Assembly: GCA_037969235.1 (NCBI GenBank) | Contig: JBBKXA010000016.1 | Coordinates: forward strand, 1-44,069 | Direction of reading: 5' to 3' | DNA: 44,069 nt | DNA from: TMED27 sp037969235 | Lineage (GTDB): Bacteria > Pseudomonadota > Alphaproteobacteria > Micavibrionales > Micavibrionaceae | Shown here: piece by piece, positions 8,121 through 16,055 of the stretch | How the letters are laid out: each line of letters begins with the position of its first letter | Position numbering within the stretch: the first letter of the stretch is position 1 | Notes under the pieces: model-generated | What the model saw: the letters and a program-made list of their open reading frames with translations, nothing else | Told to the model about the DNA's origin: nothing | The model's database searches: none | Translations under genes and position numbers: made by a program

Positions 8121-8795
8121 ATGAGTTTAAGCGAAGATATTAAATCTATTCAACGCCGTGACCCCGCTGCGCCAACTTTTTGGGAAGTTGCGTTTGGATA
8201 TAATGGTTTTCACGCTCTTATATTCCATCGCTTTTGCAAGATGCTTTGGGGTATGAAACTTTTTGCGCTTTCTCGGTTTTTTGCAAATATCGGGCGCATA
8301 TTCACAGGTATAGAAATTCACCCCGCCGCGAAAATTGGTAAACGATTATTTATTGATCACGGTACGGGCGTAGTGATTGGGCAAACAGCTGTGATTGGTG
8401 ATGATGTGATCATCTACCACGGCGTCACTTTGGGCGGCGTGGGGCGCAGTGATGAAAAAGGTTTGAAGCGCCATCCTACCGTTGAAAATGGCGCAATGAT
8501 CGGATCTGGCGCGCAAGTGCTTGGGGATATAACAATAGGAGCAAAGGCGAAAATAGGCGCTAATTCCGTTGTCACGCAGGATATTCCCGCGGGTAAAACC
8601 GCGTTGGGCATTCCGGCGCGCGTAATTGGCGGCGATGATACGGCGCGTGGTTACGGCATGCCCAGCCGCGCGGAGATGCAAGACATTACCTTCACGATTG
8701 ATTGCATCGTGCGGGAGATGGGCGCGATTAAAAAAGAGCTTAAAATGGCAGATGCTGTTTGCGTGAAGCCGAAGAAATTGGTTAAGAAAAAATAA
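8121..8795 (+). CDS. cysE: Serine O-acetyltransferase (CysE/EpsC type)
   Basis: A 224-residue left-handed beta-helix acetyltransferase that makes O-acetylserine, the precursor of cysteine. The hexapeptide repeats and active-site pattern are clear: HPAAKIGKRLFIDHGTGVVIG, then GVTLGGVG, then the closing IPAGKTALGIPARVIGG. This is the short form lacking the large N-terminal domain of E. coli CysE. The tail is extended and ends in lysines, so it lacks the C-terminal isoleucine that docks into O-acetylserine sulfhydrylase in well-studied complexes. The last 66 bases are present a second time at 9245-9309. Confidence 0.9.
   Translation: MSLSEDIKSIQRRDPAAPTFWEVAFGYNGFHALIFHRFCKMLWGMKLFALSRFFANIGRIFTGIEIHPAAKIGKRLFIDHGTGVVIGQTAVIGDDVIIYHGVTLGGVGRSDEKGLKRHPTVENGAMIGSGAQVLGDITIGAKAKIGANSVVTQDIPAGKTALGIPARVIGGDDTARGYGMPSRAEMQDITFTIDCIVREMGAIKKELKMADAVCVKPKKLVKKK
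8727..8792 (+). repeat. Direct repeat, copy 1 (cysE 3' end)
   Basis: The last codons of cysE before its stop. They match 9245-9309 at about 62 of 66 positions by hand alignment: three substitutions and one missing base. The two copies bracket the small secreted-protein gene. Confidence 0.85.
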
Positions 8796-8814
8796 TCACA
8801 TTAAGGAGATTTAA

Positions 8815-9249
8815 ATGAAAACATTTATAATTATATTGATATTTATATGTTACCCATTCACCGCACATGCGCAAAACATGAGCGCCGGTAGTCTGATACA
8901 AAGCGGCTGTAATTCTTATATGGAAGGCAATGATCCGAAACTGGCTATACAAGCTTGGATTAAGAATAGTGGAATTGATGGCAGCAAAGAAGCACTATCA
9001 CAATCGAATATTTTGACACAAATCCAAGATTTTTATGGCGCTTTCGAAGGGTGCGATATTATTAAGGAACATGATATCTCTACGCGTACAAAATCTATAT
9101 TGCTGGTGATGAATTATGCAAAAGGCGCACTTTTTGCCAATTTCTTTGTCTATAAAAATGCTGATGAGCAGTGGTTAACAACCTCTTTCGATTTCCAAAC
9201 AAAAGCGCAATTGATTTTTCCAAATGATATTGTTTTTGGCGCAGATTAA
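8815..9249 (+). CDS. Small exported protein, 144 residues
   Basis: A hypothetical periplasmic or secreted protein. A lysine start and a hydrophobic core end in the signal peptidase site AHA-QN at about residues 18-20. The mature part has two cysteines (CNSY and GCDI) that could pair. AAGGAG stands well placed before the ATG. It lies between two copies of the cysE 3' end, so it appears to have entered or been rearranged at this locus. No family recognised. Confidence 0.7.
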   Translation: MKTFIIILIFICYPFTAHAQNMSAGSLIQSGCNSYMEGNDPKLAIQAWIKNSGIDGSKEALSQSNILTQIQDFYGAFEGCDIIKEHDISTRTKSILLVMNYAKGALFANFFVYKNADEQWLTTSFDFQTKAQLIFPNDIVFGAD

Positions 9250-9327
9250 AAAAGAATTAAAATGGCGGATGCTGATTGCGTGAAGCCGAAGAAATTGGTT
9301 AAGAAAAAAGTTAATGCAAAAAATTAA
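9245..9327 (+). pseudogene. Duplicate cysE 3' end fragment (repeat copy 2)
   Basis: Bases 9245-9309 repeat the cysE tail, and the frame then runs to a TAA at 9325-9327. From 9262 it reads MADADCVKPKKLVKKK, nearly the cysE C terminus, then five further residues. It has no start region of its own. The first bases overlap the stop of the preceding gene. I read it as a leftover end of a cysE copy, not a gene. Confidence 0.75.
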
Positions 9328-9347
9328 TTAAAGTTACACCTATTACA

Positions 9348-10151
9348 TTATCCATGACCACCGTACGGATTCCAGAGTTCATCGTCACTAAGCTCAACCT
9401 TATAATAAATTGCGCCTACGGCTTCACGAGCAGCTTGGTATCTTTCAAGTTTGCGTGTAATTTCGTCTGTATATGTATACAAGCCAGAGTTAATGTTGTG
9501 CGGATTACGGCTACTTTCGATGTTGAATTTTGATGCAATGCATGACATGGCACTTAACAAAGCACGCCTGCTATTATCCATTTCAACAACCGCTTTAAAA
9601 GCATCTTTCGTTTTTTTCTGTGTAGATGAAGAAGCTTGGCTAACAGCATTGAAATGGCTTGGTTTATATTGATCCGATATTTCTGTGACCATTTCCTGAT
9701 CGATATTACGGCAATCATTTATATTGAGCCTCGCGGCGTCAAAGACGCGAAAAAAGGCTTCTCTTTGTAATTGTGGTTTAACGATTTTTCTTATCTGTTC
9801 TATTTCTTCTTCAATATTAGACAGGCGAGCCAATTTGATTTTTGGAAAATCGGCAGCGTGTTGTTCTCGTGTATCATCATCAATCTTATAATCCCTTAAG
9901 ACGAAGCGAATCTTGCTGTTCAAAAAGAATGCGTGATGATCAAATTGAGAATGGTAATTTTTTGAGAGTGTTAAATAATGATTATCGGAATTGGTAAGAT
10001 TGTCCATATCCTCTGGAAGTATTTCGAATAGCCGCTTTCCTTCTCTCAACAGCATGTTCGCTTCGTCGAGTAGTTCGAAGAACGCATCTTTGCGGGGTTG
10101 ATTTTTGTTGCCTTTACGTTCGCGTAGAGCAGCTCTCATTGCTTTTAACAT
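9348..10151 (-). CDS. Hypothetical protein, 267 residues, likely leaderless
   Basis: An unrecognised soluble, strongly charged and probably helical protein, with a basic N terminus (MRAALRERKGNKNQPRK) and no signal peptide. The ATG at 10151 lies only six bases beyond a near-consensus -10 box, so transcription should begin at or next to the start codon. A second ATG 12 bases further in also lacks a ribosome binding site. Codon use is AT-rich like the other unknown genes here. Confidence 0.62.
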   Translation of the reverse strand: MLKAMRAALRERKGNKNQPRKDAFFELLDEANMLLREGKRLFEILPEDMDNLTNSDNHYLTLSKNYHSQFDHHAFFLNSKIRFVLRDYKIDDDTREQHAADFPKIKLARLSNIEEEIEQIRKIVKPQLQREAFFRVFDAARLNINDCRNIDQEMVTEISDQYKPSHFNAVSQASSSTQKKTKDAFKAVVEMDNSRRALLSAMSCIASKFNIESSRNPHNINSGLYTYTDEITRKLERYQAAREAVGAIYYKVELSDDELWNPYGGHG

Positions 10152-10157
10152 AGGTAT

Positions 10158-10186
10158 TTTATAGCGGCAGCCAATTGCTATGTCAA
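10158..10186 (-). promoter_or_regulatory. Strong sigma-70 promoter placed for leaderless transcription
   Basis: On the minus strand TTGACA (10186-10181) and TATAAA (10163-10158) are separated by exactly 17 bases. The ATG of the 267-residue gene begins at 10151, seven bases past the -10 box, where a transcript would normally start. Confidence 0.72.
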
Positions 10187-10220
10187 CAAAATTTCTAATA
10201 TAGCAAATAATTTGGTGGCT

Positions 10221-10751
10221 TTAATATTGATAGCGCACGCTTAAAAATGGTGAGGTTGCGACTACGCCAAATTCATTATCGCCCGTGCGATCGCTTTTGG
10301 CGAAGTATGGGGATAGTGCCATAGCAACGCCAATATTCCATTTTTCATCGTTGCTTTCATATATCCCAAGGCGTGCTTCACCTGCGATGAGGGGGACGGG
10401 ATAGTCTTGATAGCCTGTGACCAAACCGAGCGCGGCGGAGAGTTCTAGCGACGTTGGGCCTAATGGGATTGTATATGGATTTGTGACATAGCCAACACCC
10501 ACCGATGTGTCATCCACGCTGTTGGGAGATAGCACGTATAACCCCCAATTGCCGTAGTCGCGCGTGTGGATTTTTGCGATGCCCAAGCCATGATGTTCAT
10601 TAAACCCCGGATCGCCCGATTGAAAATGCTCAGAAAATATGGGGCCGCCTTCGAGGGTCAAAGATTCGATTTGTGATTCTTGCTGAGCGTATGAAGATTG
10701 AGCGAATATAAAGACAAATATAGTTAGTAAAAATAAAGATATATAGCGCAT
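10221..10751 (-). CDS. Putative outer-membrane beta-barrel protein, 176 residues
   Basis: A signal peptide ends near SSYAQQ. The mature part has alternating aromatic and small residues and a terminal tyrosine (SVRYQY), as outer-membrane barrels do. The glycine-rich strands (GLGIAKI, TSVGVGYV, ALGLVTGYQDYPVPLIAGEA) resemble small barrels often annotated only as hypothetical. The ATG at 10751 has AGGAG upstream and is preferred over an in-frame TTG at 10772. A TATAAT lies at 10783-10778 on this strand, without a convincing -35 box. Confidence 0.65.
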   Translation of the reverse strand: MRYISLFLLTIFVFIFAQSSYAQQESQIESLTLEGGPIFSEHFQSGDPGFNEHHGLGIAKIHTRDYGNWGLYVLSPNSVDDTSVGVGYVTNPYTIPLGPTSLELSAALGLVTGYQDYPVPLIAGEARLGIYESNDEKWNIGVAMALSPYFAKSDRTGDNEFGVVATSPFLSVRYQY

Positions 10752-10817
10752 TTCATCTCCTAGGTTGCTCAATTCAAATTATAGGATAAAGCAAAAACAA
10801 TTCGAAATATAGCGTTG

Positions 10818-12914
10818 TCACCCACTCCGCAAATATTGTATCGCTTGATCGCGTTCGAACAAATAGAGGAGTGTTTTTAGGGCTTTGCCGCGCTCGCTTT
10901 GGAGTTCGGGGTCGCGATCAATTATAAGCTTTGCATCATCGCGGGCCGCTTTGAGCAGTTCTCCATGTTTAGCAAGGTCAGCCAAGCGAAAGGCTGGCAT
11001 ACCGCTTTGTTTTATGCCGAGGATATCGCCTCCTCCGCGCAGCTCCAAATCTTTTTCTGCGATTAAAAAACCGTCTTCGGTTTCGCGCATGATTTGCAGG
11101 CGTTCCTTCGCGGTCACGCCGAGCGGTCCTTTGTAGAGCAAGAAACAATAGCTTTGGTTGCCGCCGCGCCCTACCCGTCCGCGCAATTGGTGGAGTTGCG
11201 ACAGGCCAAAACGCTCCGCATGTTCAATGACCATGATGGTGGCTTCGGGAACATTGACGCCAACCTCAATCACTGTGGTGGCGACCAAAATATCCAGATC
11301 ACCGCGCGCAAATTTTTGCATGGCTTCGTCTTTTTCTAACGCTTTCATACGGCCATGCACCAAGCCAACACGATCACCAAAACGTTGTTTGAGAATATCG
11401 TAACGCTCCTCCGCCGCGGCTAGATCGAGGATTTCGGATTCCTCCACCAATGGGCAAACCCAATAGATCCGCGCGCCTTTTTCGATTTGACGAGCAAGGC
11501 CATCGATCATGTCGTCTATTTTGTTATTGGCAATCAGCAACGTTTCCACAGGTTTTCTTCCCGGAGGTTTTTCATCTAGTTTCGATACATCCATATCGCC
11601 ATATGCGGTGAGGGTGAGGGTGCGCGGAATGGGAGTGGCTGTCATGACCAAAATATCGGTGCCGCGCCCTTTGCTTGAGAGCTGCAAGCGTTGATGCACG
11701 CCAAAGCGATGCTGTTCGTCGATTACCGCAAGACCGAGATCGGCGAATTCGACGCTATTTTGGAATATCGCGTGCGTGCCTATCACGATTTGTGCTTCAC
11801 CGCTTTGGATTTGTTCGAGCAGAGCTTCACGGACTTTTCCTTTATCACGCCCCGTTAATGTCACGAATTTCACGCCGATTTTATCCATCCATGGCTTTAA
11901 CGTTTCCGCATGTTGGCGCGCTAAAATTTCCGTGGGCGCAAGAAGAGCAGTTTGAGCGCCCGTTTCGATTGCCGCAAGCATCGCAAGCGCAGCAACCACG
12001 GTCTTGCCGCTACCGACGTCACCTTGGAGAAGGCGTAGCATGCGGGCTTTTTCGCGCATATCTGCATCAATCGTTTTAAGCGCATTTTCTTGCGTATTAG
12101 TGAGAGTAAACGGCAATATTGCGCGGAGTTTGGCGCGCAAATCACCATCGCCATTAAAGCTGCGTCCGTTGAGCTTACGTTGGCGATGGCGCACGAGCAT
12201 CAGCGTGAGTTGATTAGCGAGCAGTTCGTCATAAGCAAGGCGTTGGCGCGATTGATGTTCGGGGGAGAGAATAAGTTCATCGTCCACAATGTGGGCAGCG
12301 ATCAGCGTTTCCTTCCAATCCCCCCAATTTTGGCGATTTTTATATTCAGCCTCCTGCCATTCGGTGAGATCGGGGAGGAATTCAACCGCGCCGGCTATGG
12401 CTTTGCGCAGGGTCTTATTGGTGATGCCTGCGGTGAGGGGGTAGATCGGCTCTAATGTTTCGAGGGAGGAGCGGTCTTCGATGCTCGCGATTTCAGGATG
12501 GACGATTTGCGGATTGCCTTGGTAATATTCGATTTTACCGCTGATAACGCGGGGCTCATTGCTCTCGCTAAAAAGCGGCAATTGTTTTTCAATCCAGCCT
12601 TTATTCGCATGAAAAAACACCAGCGTGATTTCACCGCTATCATCCTCGCACTTAACGCGATATGGCAGGCCGCGTCTGGCGTTGGGGGTGTGCGAGAGCA
12701 CGCGCACCTCCATGGTTGCAATTTGTCCATCAGGCGCTTCGGCAATTTTGGGTGAAAAACGGCGGTCAATAAAATCGATAGGAAGATGCCAGAGGAGATC
12801 GAGAACCTTTGGCCCGCCGATGAGCTTTTCAATCAACGCCCCATTGCGCGGCCCCACACCGGGAAGCGTGGTTAAGCTACGGAAAAGCGGATCGAGATCG
12901 AACGGACGTGACAT
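10818..12914 (-). CDS. recG: ATP-dependent DNA helicase RecG
   Basis: A 698-residue RecG, the branch-migrating helicase that rescues stalled replication forks and processes Holliday junctions. The N-terminal wedge/OB domain covers roughly the first 150 residues. Walker A is GDVGSGKT (298-305), the Walker B variant is DEQHRFG (399-405), then TATPIPRTL (425-433). Motif VI is QLRGRVGRG. Length and motif order are normal. aroC lies 61 bases upstream on the same strand, with a dispersed repeat in the gap. Confidence 0.97.
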   Translation of the reverse strand: MSRPFDLDPLFRSLTTLPGVGPRNGALIEKLIGGPKVLDLLWHLPIDFIDRRFSPKIAEAPDGQIATMEVRVLSHTPNARRGLPYRVKCEDDSGEITLVFFHANKGWIEKQLPLFSESNEPRVISGKIEYYQGNPQIVHPEIASIEDRSSLETLEPIYPLTAGITNKTLRKAIAGAVEFLPDLTEWQEAEYKNRQNWGDWKETLIAAHIVDDELILSPEHQSRQRLAYDELLANQLTLMLVRHRQRKLNGRSFNGDGDLRAKLRAILPFTLTNTQENALKTIDADMREKARMLRLLQGDVGSGKTVVAALAMLAAIETGAQTALLAPTEILARQHAETLKPWMDKIGVKFVTLTGRDKGKVREALLEQIQSGEAQIVIGTHAIFQNSVEFADLGLAVIDEQHRFGVHQRLQLSSKGRGTDILVMTATPIPRTLTLTAYGDMDVSKLDEKPPGRKPVETLLIANNKIDDMIDGLARQIEKGARIYWVCPLVEESEILDLAAAEERYDILKQRFGDRVGLVHGRMKALEKDEAMQKFARGDLDILVATTVIEVGVNVPEATIMVIEHAERFGLSQLHQLRGRVGRGGNQSYCFLLYKGPLGVTAKERLQIMRETEDGFLIAEKDLELRGGGDILGIKQSGMPAFRLADLAKHGELLKAARDDAKLIIDRDPELQSERGKALKTLLYLFERDQAIQYLRSG

Positions 12915-12923
12915 GAGCGTATT

Positions 12924-12966
12924 TTAACCACAGAGCGCACAAAGTGCACAGATAAAATCAAAGACT
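12924..12966 (+). repeat. Dispersed 'AACCACAG' intergenic repeat, copy 1
   Basis: TTTAACCACAGAGCGCACAA begins a stretch that continues through GTGCACAGATAAAATC to 12966. It shares the TTTAACCACA beginning and the CAC(A/G)GAT continuation with 14055-14099, and parts with 37799-37875. Similar sequences are widespread between genes in many bacteria. It sits between recG and aroC. Confidence 0.6.
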
Positions 12967-12975
12967 TTTTAAAAT

Positions 12976-14046
12976 CTACAAACATTGCGCCTTATGACGC
13001 AACCAATGATCGGCAAGGACACAGGCCATCATCGCTTCGACTACGGGTGTGCCGCGTAGGCCGACGCAGGGGTCGTGGCGGCCTTTGGTGATGATGTCAG
13101 TTTCCACGCCATTTATATCAACGGTTTTAACGGGGGTGAGGATTGAGCTGGTGGGTTTGAATGCTACACGCGTGACGATATCTTGGCCGCTGGAAATTCC
13201 GCCTAAAATCCCGCCAGCATTATTGGATGTGAAGCCGCCTTCGCGCATTTCATCGGCGTTTTGCGCGCCCGATAACATCGCCGCTTCGAACCCTGCGCCG
13301 ATTTCTATGGCTTTGACGGCATTAATGCTCATCATGGCTTTGGCGATATCAGCGTCGAGTTTATCGTAGACTGGCGCGCCTAACCCCGCAGGGATGCCGC
13401 GCGCATGAACTTCGACAATTGCACCAGCGCTTGATCCCGATTTGCGCACGCTATCTAAATATCCTGTCCATTTTTCGATGGCATACGGATCGGGGCACCA
13501 GAACGGGTTTTGCGGCACTTGCGCCCAATCCCAATTTTCGCGAGTGATTTTTTCCGTGCCTACTTGGACGACCGCGGCGCGGATTTGTACATCTTCGCTG
13601 ATTTGAGTCATTAAAATTTTGCGCGCTATTGCGCCAGCGGCAACGCGGCAAGCGGTTTCACGGGCGGATGAGCGCCCTCCTCCGCGATAATCGCGAATGC
13701 CGTATTTTTCGTGATAGGTGTAATCGGCATGGCCAGGGCGGAATTTATCTTTTATGTCGCCGTAATCTTTGGATTTTTGATCTTGATTGCGGATGAGCAA
13801 GCCGATGGGTGTGCCCGTGGTTTGCCCTTCGAATACGCCAGACAGGATTTCTACGGTGTCGGGTTCTTTGCGTTGTGTGGTGTGGCGACTTTGGCCGGGT
13901 TTACGTTCATCGAGGAATTTTTGAATGAACGCCTCGTCCAGCGCAATGCGCGGCGGCACGCCATCCACCACACACCCAATGGCTGGCCCGTGGCTTTCGC
14001 CAAAGGTGGTGTATTGAAATAATGTGCCAAATCGATTTCCGCTCAT
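12976..14046 (-). CDS. aroC: Chorismate synthase
   Basis: A 356-residue enzyme that converts 5-enolpyruvylshikimate-3-phosphate to chorismate using reduced FMN, the last step of the shikimate pathway. Signature 1 is FGESHGPAIGCVVDGVPP at residues 15-32, including the His19 region. Signature 2 is the arginine-rich GGGRSSARETACRVAAGA near residue 120. The C-terminal GGISSGQDI and RHDPCVGLRGTPVVEAM blocks are intact. Related copies of one intergenic repeat family stand on both sides of it. Confidence 0.97.
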   Translation of the reverse strand: MSGNRFGTLFQYTTFGESHGPAIGCVVDGVPPRIALDEAFIQKFLDERKPGQSRHTTQRKEPDTVEILSGVFEGQTTGTPIGLLIRNQDQKSKDYGDIKDKFRPGHADYTYHEKYGIRDYRGGGRSSARETACRVAAGAIARKILMTQISEDVQIRAAVVQVGTEKITRENWDWAQVPQNPFWCPDPYAIEKWTGYLDSVRKSGSSAGAIVEVHARGIPAGLGAPVYDKLDADIAKAMMSINAVKAIEIGAGFEAAMLSGAQNADEMREGGFTSNNAGGILGGISSGQDIVTRVAFKPTSSILTPVKTVDINGVETDIITKGRHDPCVGLRGTPVVEAMMACVLADHWLRHKAQCL

Positions 14047-14054
14047 ACTGTGAA

Positions 14055-14099
14055 TTTAACCACAAATAAGGGCGGATGAACACGGATTTTTGATTTTTC
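14055..14099 (+). repeat. Dispersed 'AACCACAG' intergenic repeat, copy 2
   Basis: Begins TTTAACCACAAATAAGGGCG and continues with GATGAACACGGATTTTTGA. It has the same orientation and opening as the copy at 12924, and the two flank aroC. It occupies most of the space between aroC and the promoter at 14111. Confidence 0.6.
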
Positions 14100-14110
14100 G
14101 TAATTTTACC

Positions 14111-14139
14111 TTGACATAAATTAGGGGGTTTTGTAGGGT
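14111..14139 (+). promoter_or_regulatory. Probable promoter for the 14166 gene
   Basis: A consensus TTGACA (14111-14116) is followed after 17 bases by TAGGGT (14134-14139), a weak -10 box. An AAGGAGG ribosome binding site and the ATG follow within 30 bases. Confidence 0.5.
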
Positions 14140-14165
14140 GAAGGAAATTTAAGGAGGAGAAGACA

Positions 14166-14537
14166 ATGGGACTTAGTGCAAAGCAAGAACGGGTACTCGT
14201 AGAAATCGCAGAGCTTACAATCCGCGACAATGGTAAAGTTGCAGGCAACGGTAACTCAAAAGTTTATGTGGCCAAAAAACTGCATGATATATTTAAAGCC
14301 GCTGGAGCACTAACTGTCAAAGACCCCCTTGGATCAAGACTTCAGCTTCCAGATACTGTGCGACCAAAAAATCAAGATGATAATGTTGAAGTTTTCGCTC
14401 ATTCTAGAGATATAAACAAACCACACCGTTTGAATAGGGATACGGTTGTTTTCGCACAAAGAATGCTTGCCCATTTACATTTGGAATCTTACGCAGTGTC
14501 AGAAGAACATTTAAACATGGAATGCGGAACACCGTAA
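14166..14537 (+). CDS. Hypothetical protein, 123 residues
   Basis: An unrecognised small soluble protein with a very strong ribosome binding site (AAGGAGG) and its own probable promoter at 14111. The N-terminal third looks helical (SAKQERVLVEIAELTIRDNG), and the middle is basic and polar (RPKNQDD, HSRDINKPHRLNRD). There is no signal peptide and no membrane segment. It converges with the thioesterase gene at 14561. Confidence 0.62.
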   Translation: MGLSAKQERVLVEIAELTIRDNGKVAGNGNSKVYVAKKLHDIFKAAGALTVKDPLGSRLQLPDTVRPKNQDDNVEVFAHSRDINKPHRLNRDTVVFAQRMLAHLHLESYAVSEEHLNMECGTP

Positions 14538-14560
14538 ACTTTTTGCTTAAGGCTAAAATT

Positions 14561-15025
14561 TTATTCGCTGATAATAACTTTGTCCTTTTGTGTGCTCAGC
14601 GTGCCTTGCTCAATAATTGCCACGGTTAGGCGTGATATGCAGACGCGTTTGCCAGTGGATTCTTCGGTGATGTCGGTTTGCCATACTTGTGTGCGGCGGC
14701 CAGTGTGCAAGGGGCGACATTCGCCGATGACGTGGCCTTTGGTTACGGCGCGGATATGGTTGGCGTTAATCTCCAACCCTACGGCGCGATGGGTTTCAGG
14801 GTTGATGGTCATCCATGCGGCAACGCTACCGAGGCTTTCGGAGAGCACACAGCTCGCGCCACCATGCAGGATGCCAAATGGTTGGGTTGTACGGTGATCG
14901 ATGGGCATCCGCCCTTTCAGGAAATCATCGCCGATCTCAATTAATTCAAGACCAATATGCTCGCCCATATTGGCGGTGCGCATGGATTGCAGGAAATCGA
15001 TTGTGTAATTTGTGTGCCAGATCAT
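14561..15025 (-). CDS. Hotdog-fold thioesterase (PaaI/MenI-like)
   Basis: A 154-residue acyl-CoA thioesterase of the hotdog superfamily. The active-site block FGILHGGASCVLSESLG (about residues 50-66) carries the His-Gly-Gly turn and the catalytic glutamate on the long helix, as in YdiI/MenI. The ending VWQTDI...RVCISRLTVAII is normal for the family. The acyl substrate is unknown: members hydrolyse dihydroxynaphthoyl-CoA, phenylacetyl-CoA or others. fabI lies 49 bases downstream on the same strand's upstream side, so they may be co-transcribed. Confidence 0.82.
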   Translation of the reverse strand: MIWHTNYTIDFLQSMRTANMGEHIGLELIEIGDDFLKGRMPIDHRTTQPFGILHGGASCVLSESLGSVAAWMTINPETHRAVGLEINANHIRAVTKGHVIGECRPLHTGRRTQVWQTDITEESTGKRVCISRLTVAIIEQGTLSTQKDKVIISE

Positions 15026-15074
15026 TATAACCGCCCTTAAGAATTAACCGCCACCCTGTCTTATGAAATAAAAG

Positions 15075-15932
15075 CTATGCGGCCTCATCCTTGTTTTTCT
15101 TGGGAGCTATTGATTGGAGCAAAGCACCTGTTTCGGCGGCGCTGTCTACGCTGCACATGCCTACTGTGTGATATCCTGCATCCACGTGCATGACTTCTCC
15201 TGTTACGCCGCTGCCCAAATCTGACAACAAGAACAAGCCTGAACGACCTACATCTTCGAGTGTTACATTGCGGCGCAGCGGCGAATTCAGCTCATTCCAT
15301 TTGAGGATATAGCGGAAATCGCCAATACCGCTCGCGGCTAGCGTTTTAATAGGCCCAGCGGAAATTGCATTGACGCGGATGTTTTGTGGGCCTAAATCTG
15401 CGGCGAGATAGCGCACAGAGGCTTCGAGTGCGGCTTTGGCAACGCCCATCACATTATAATGCGGCATCACACGTTCCGCGCCATAATAAGTCAGCGTAAT
15501 CAACGAACCGCCATTTTTCATGAGTGGCACGGCGCGTTGCGCGACGCTGGTGAATGAATAAACGGAGATATCCATTGTTTTGTTGAAATTATCACGTGTC
15601 GTATCCAGATACATGCCGTCAAGCTCGTTTTTATCCGAAAATGCGATGGCATGCACAACAAAATCTAGCTCGCCCCACTCGTCTTTAATCGTTTTGAATG
15701 TGGCGTCTACACTCGCTTCGTCGGTCACATCACAGGGCACAACAATTTTTGCACCTATTTTTTCGGCCAACGGGCGTACGCGCTTTTCCAACGCCTCGCC
15801 TTGGAATGTGAAAGCAAGCTCTGCGCCACTTTCAGCCGCGGCTTGGGCGATACCCCATGCGATAGAACGTTCATTCGCAACGCCCATGATTAAACCGCGC
15901 TTACCTTTCAGGAAATTGTTTTTAAAATCCAT
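15075..15932 (-). CDS. fabI: Enoyl-ACP reductase (NADH), FabI
   Basis: A 285-residue short-chain-dehydrogenase-type enoyl-ACP reductase performing the last step of each fatty-acid elongation cycle. The cofactor loop is GVANERSIAWGIA (17-29). The catalytic pair follows the FabI spacing Tyr-x6-Lys (Tyr159 and Lys166), with the second tyrosines just before. The TLTYYGAERVMPHYNVMG block is diagnostic. The thioesterase follows downstream in the same direction. Confidence 0.95.
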   Translation of the reverse strand: MDFKNNFLKGKRGLIMGVANERSIAWGIAQAAAESGAELAFTFQGEALEKRVRPLAEKIGAKIVVPCDVTDEASVDATFKTIKDEWGELDFVVHAIAFSDKNELDGMYLDTTRDNFNKTMDISVYSFTSVAQRAVPLMKNGGSLITLTYYGAERVMPHYNVMGVAKAALEASVRYLAADLGPQNIRVNAISAGPIKTLAASGIGDFRYILKWNELNSPLRRNVTLEDVGRSGLFLLSDLGSGVTGEVMHVDAGYHTVGMCSVDSAAETGALLQSIAPKKNKDEAA

Positions 15933-16055
15933 ATCTATTGTCTTTCTTGTCTTCTTGCTTGTTTTGCACCATTTAAAGTCTTAGAATTGCTTTAGTATCC
16001 TACACATTTTACAAGGCTCCCGTCCAGCCCCGAAAAACCCAACCCTGAAAAGACT

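Noticed and set aside
8346..8681. Minus-strand open frame of 111 codons inside cysE
   Set aside because: The opposite strand is a clear hexapeptide-repeat acetyltransferase; the shadow has no independent support.
9262..9327. Independent small gene starting at the ATG in the duplicated cysE tail
   Set aside because: The ATG is an internal methionine codon of cysE, there is no ribosome binding site, and the product is only the enzyme's charged tail.
12090..12455. Plus-strand open frame of 121 codons inside recG
   Set aside because: It is the antisense shadow of conserved recG sequence, with no ribosome binding site and no recognisable domain. The same holds for other long shadows in recG, aroC and ppdK.
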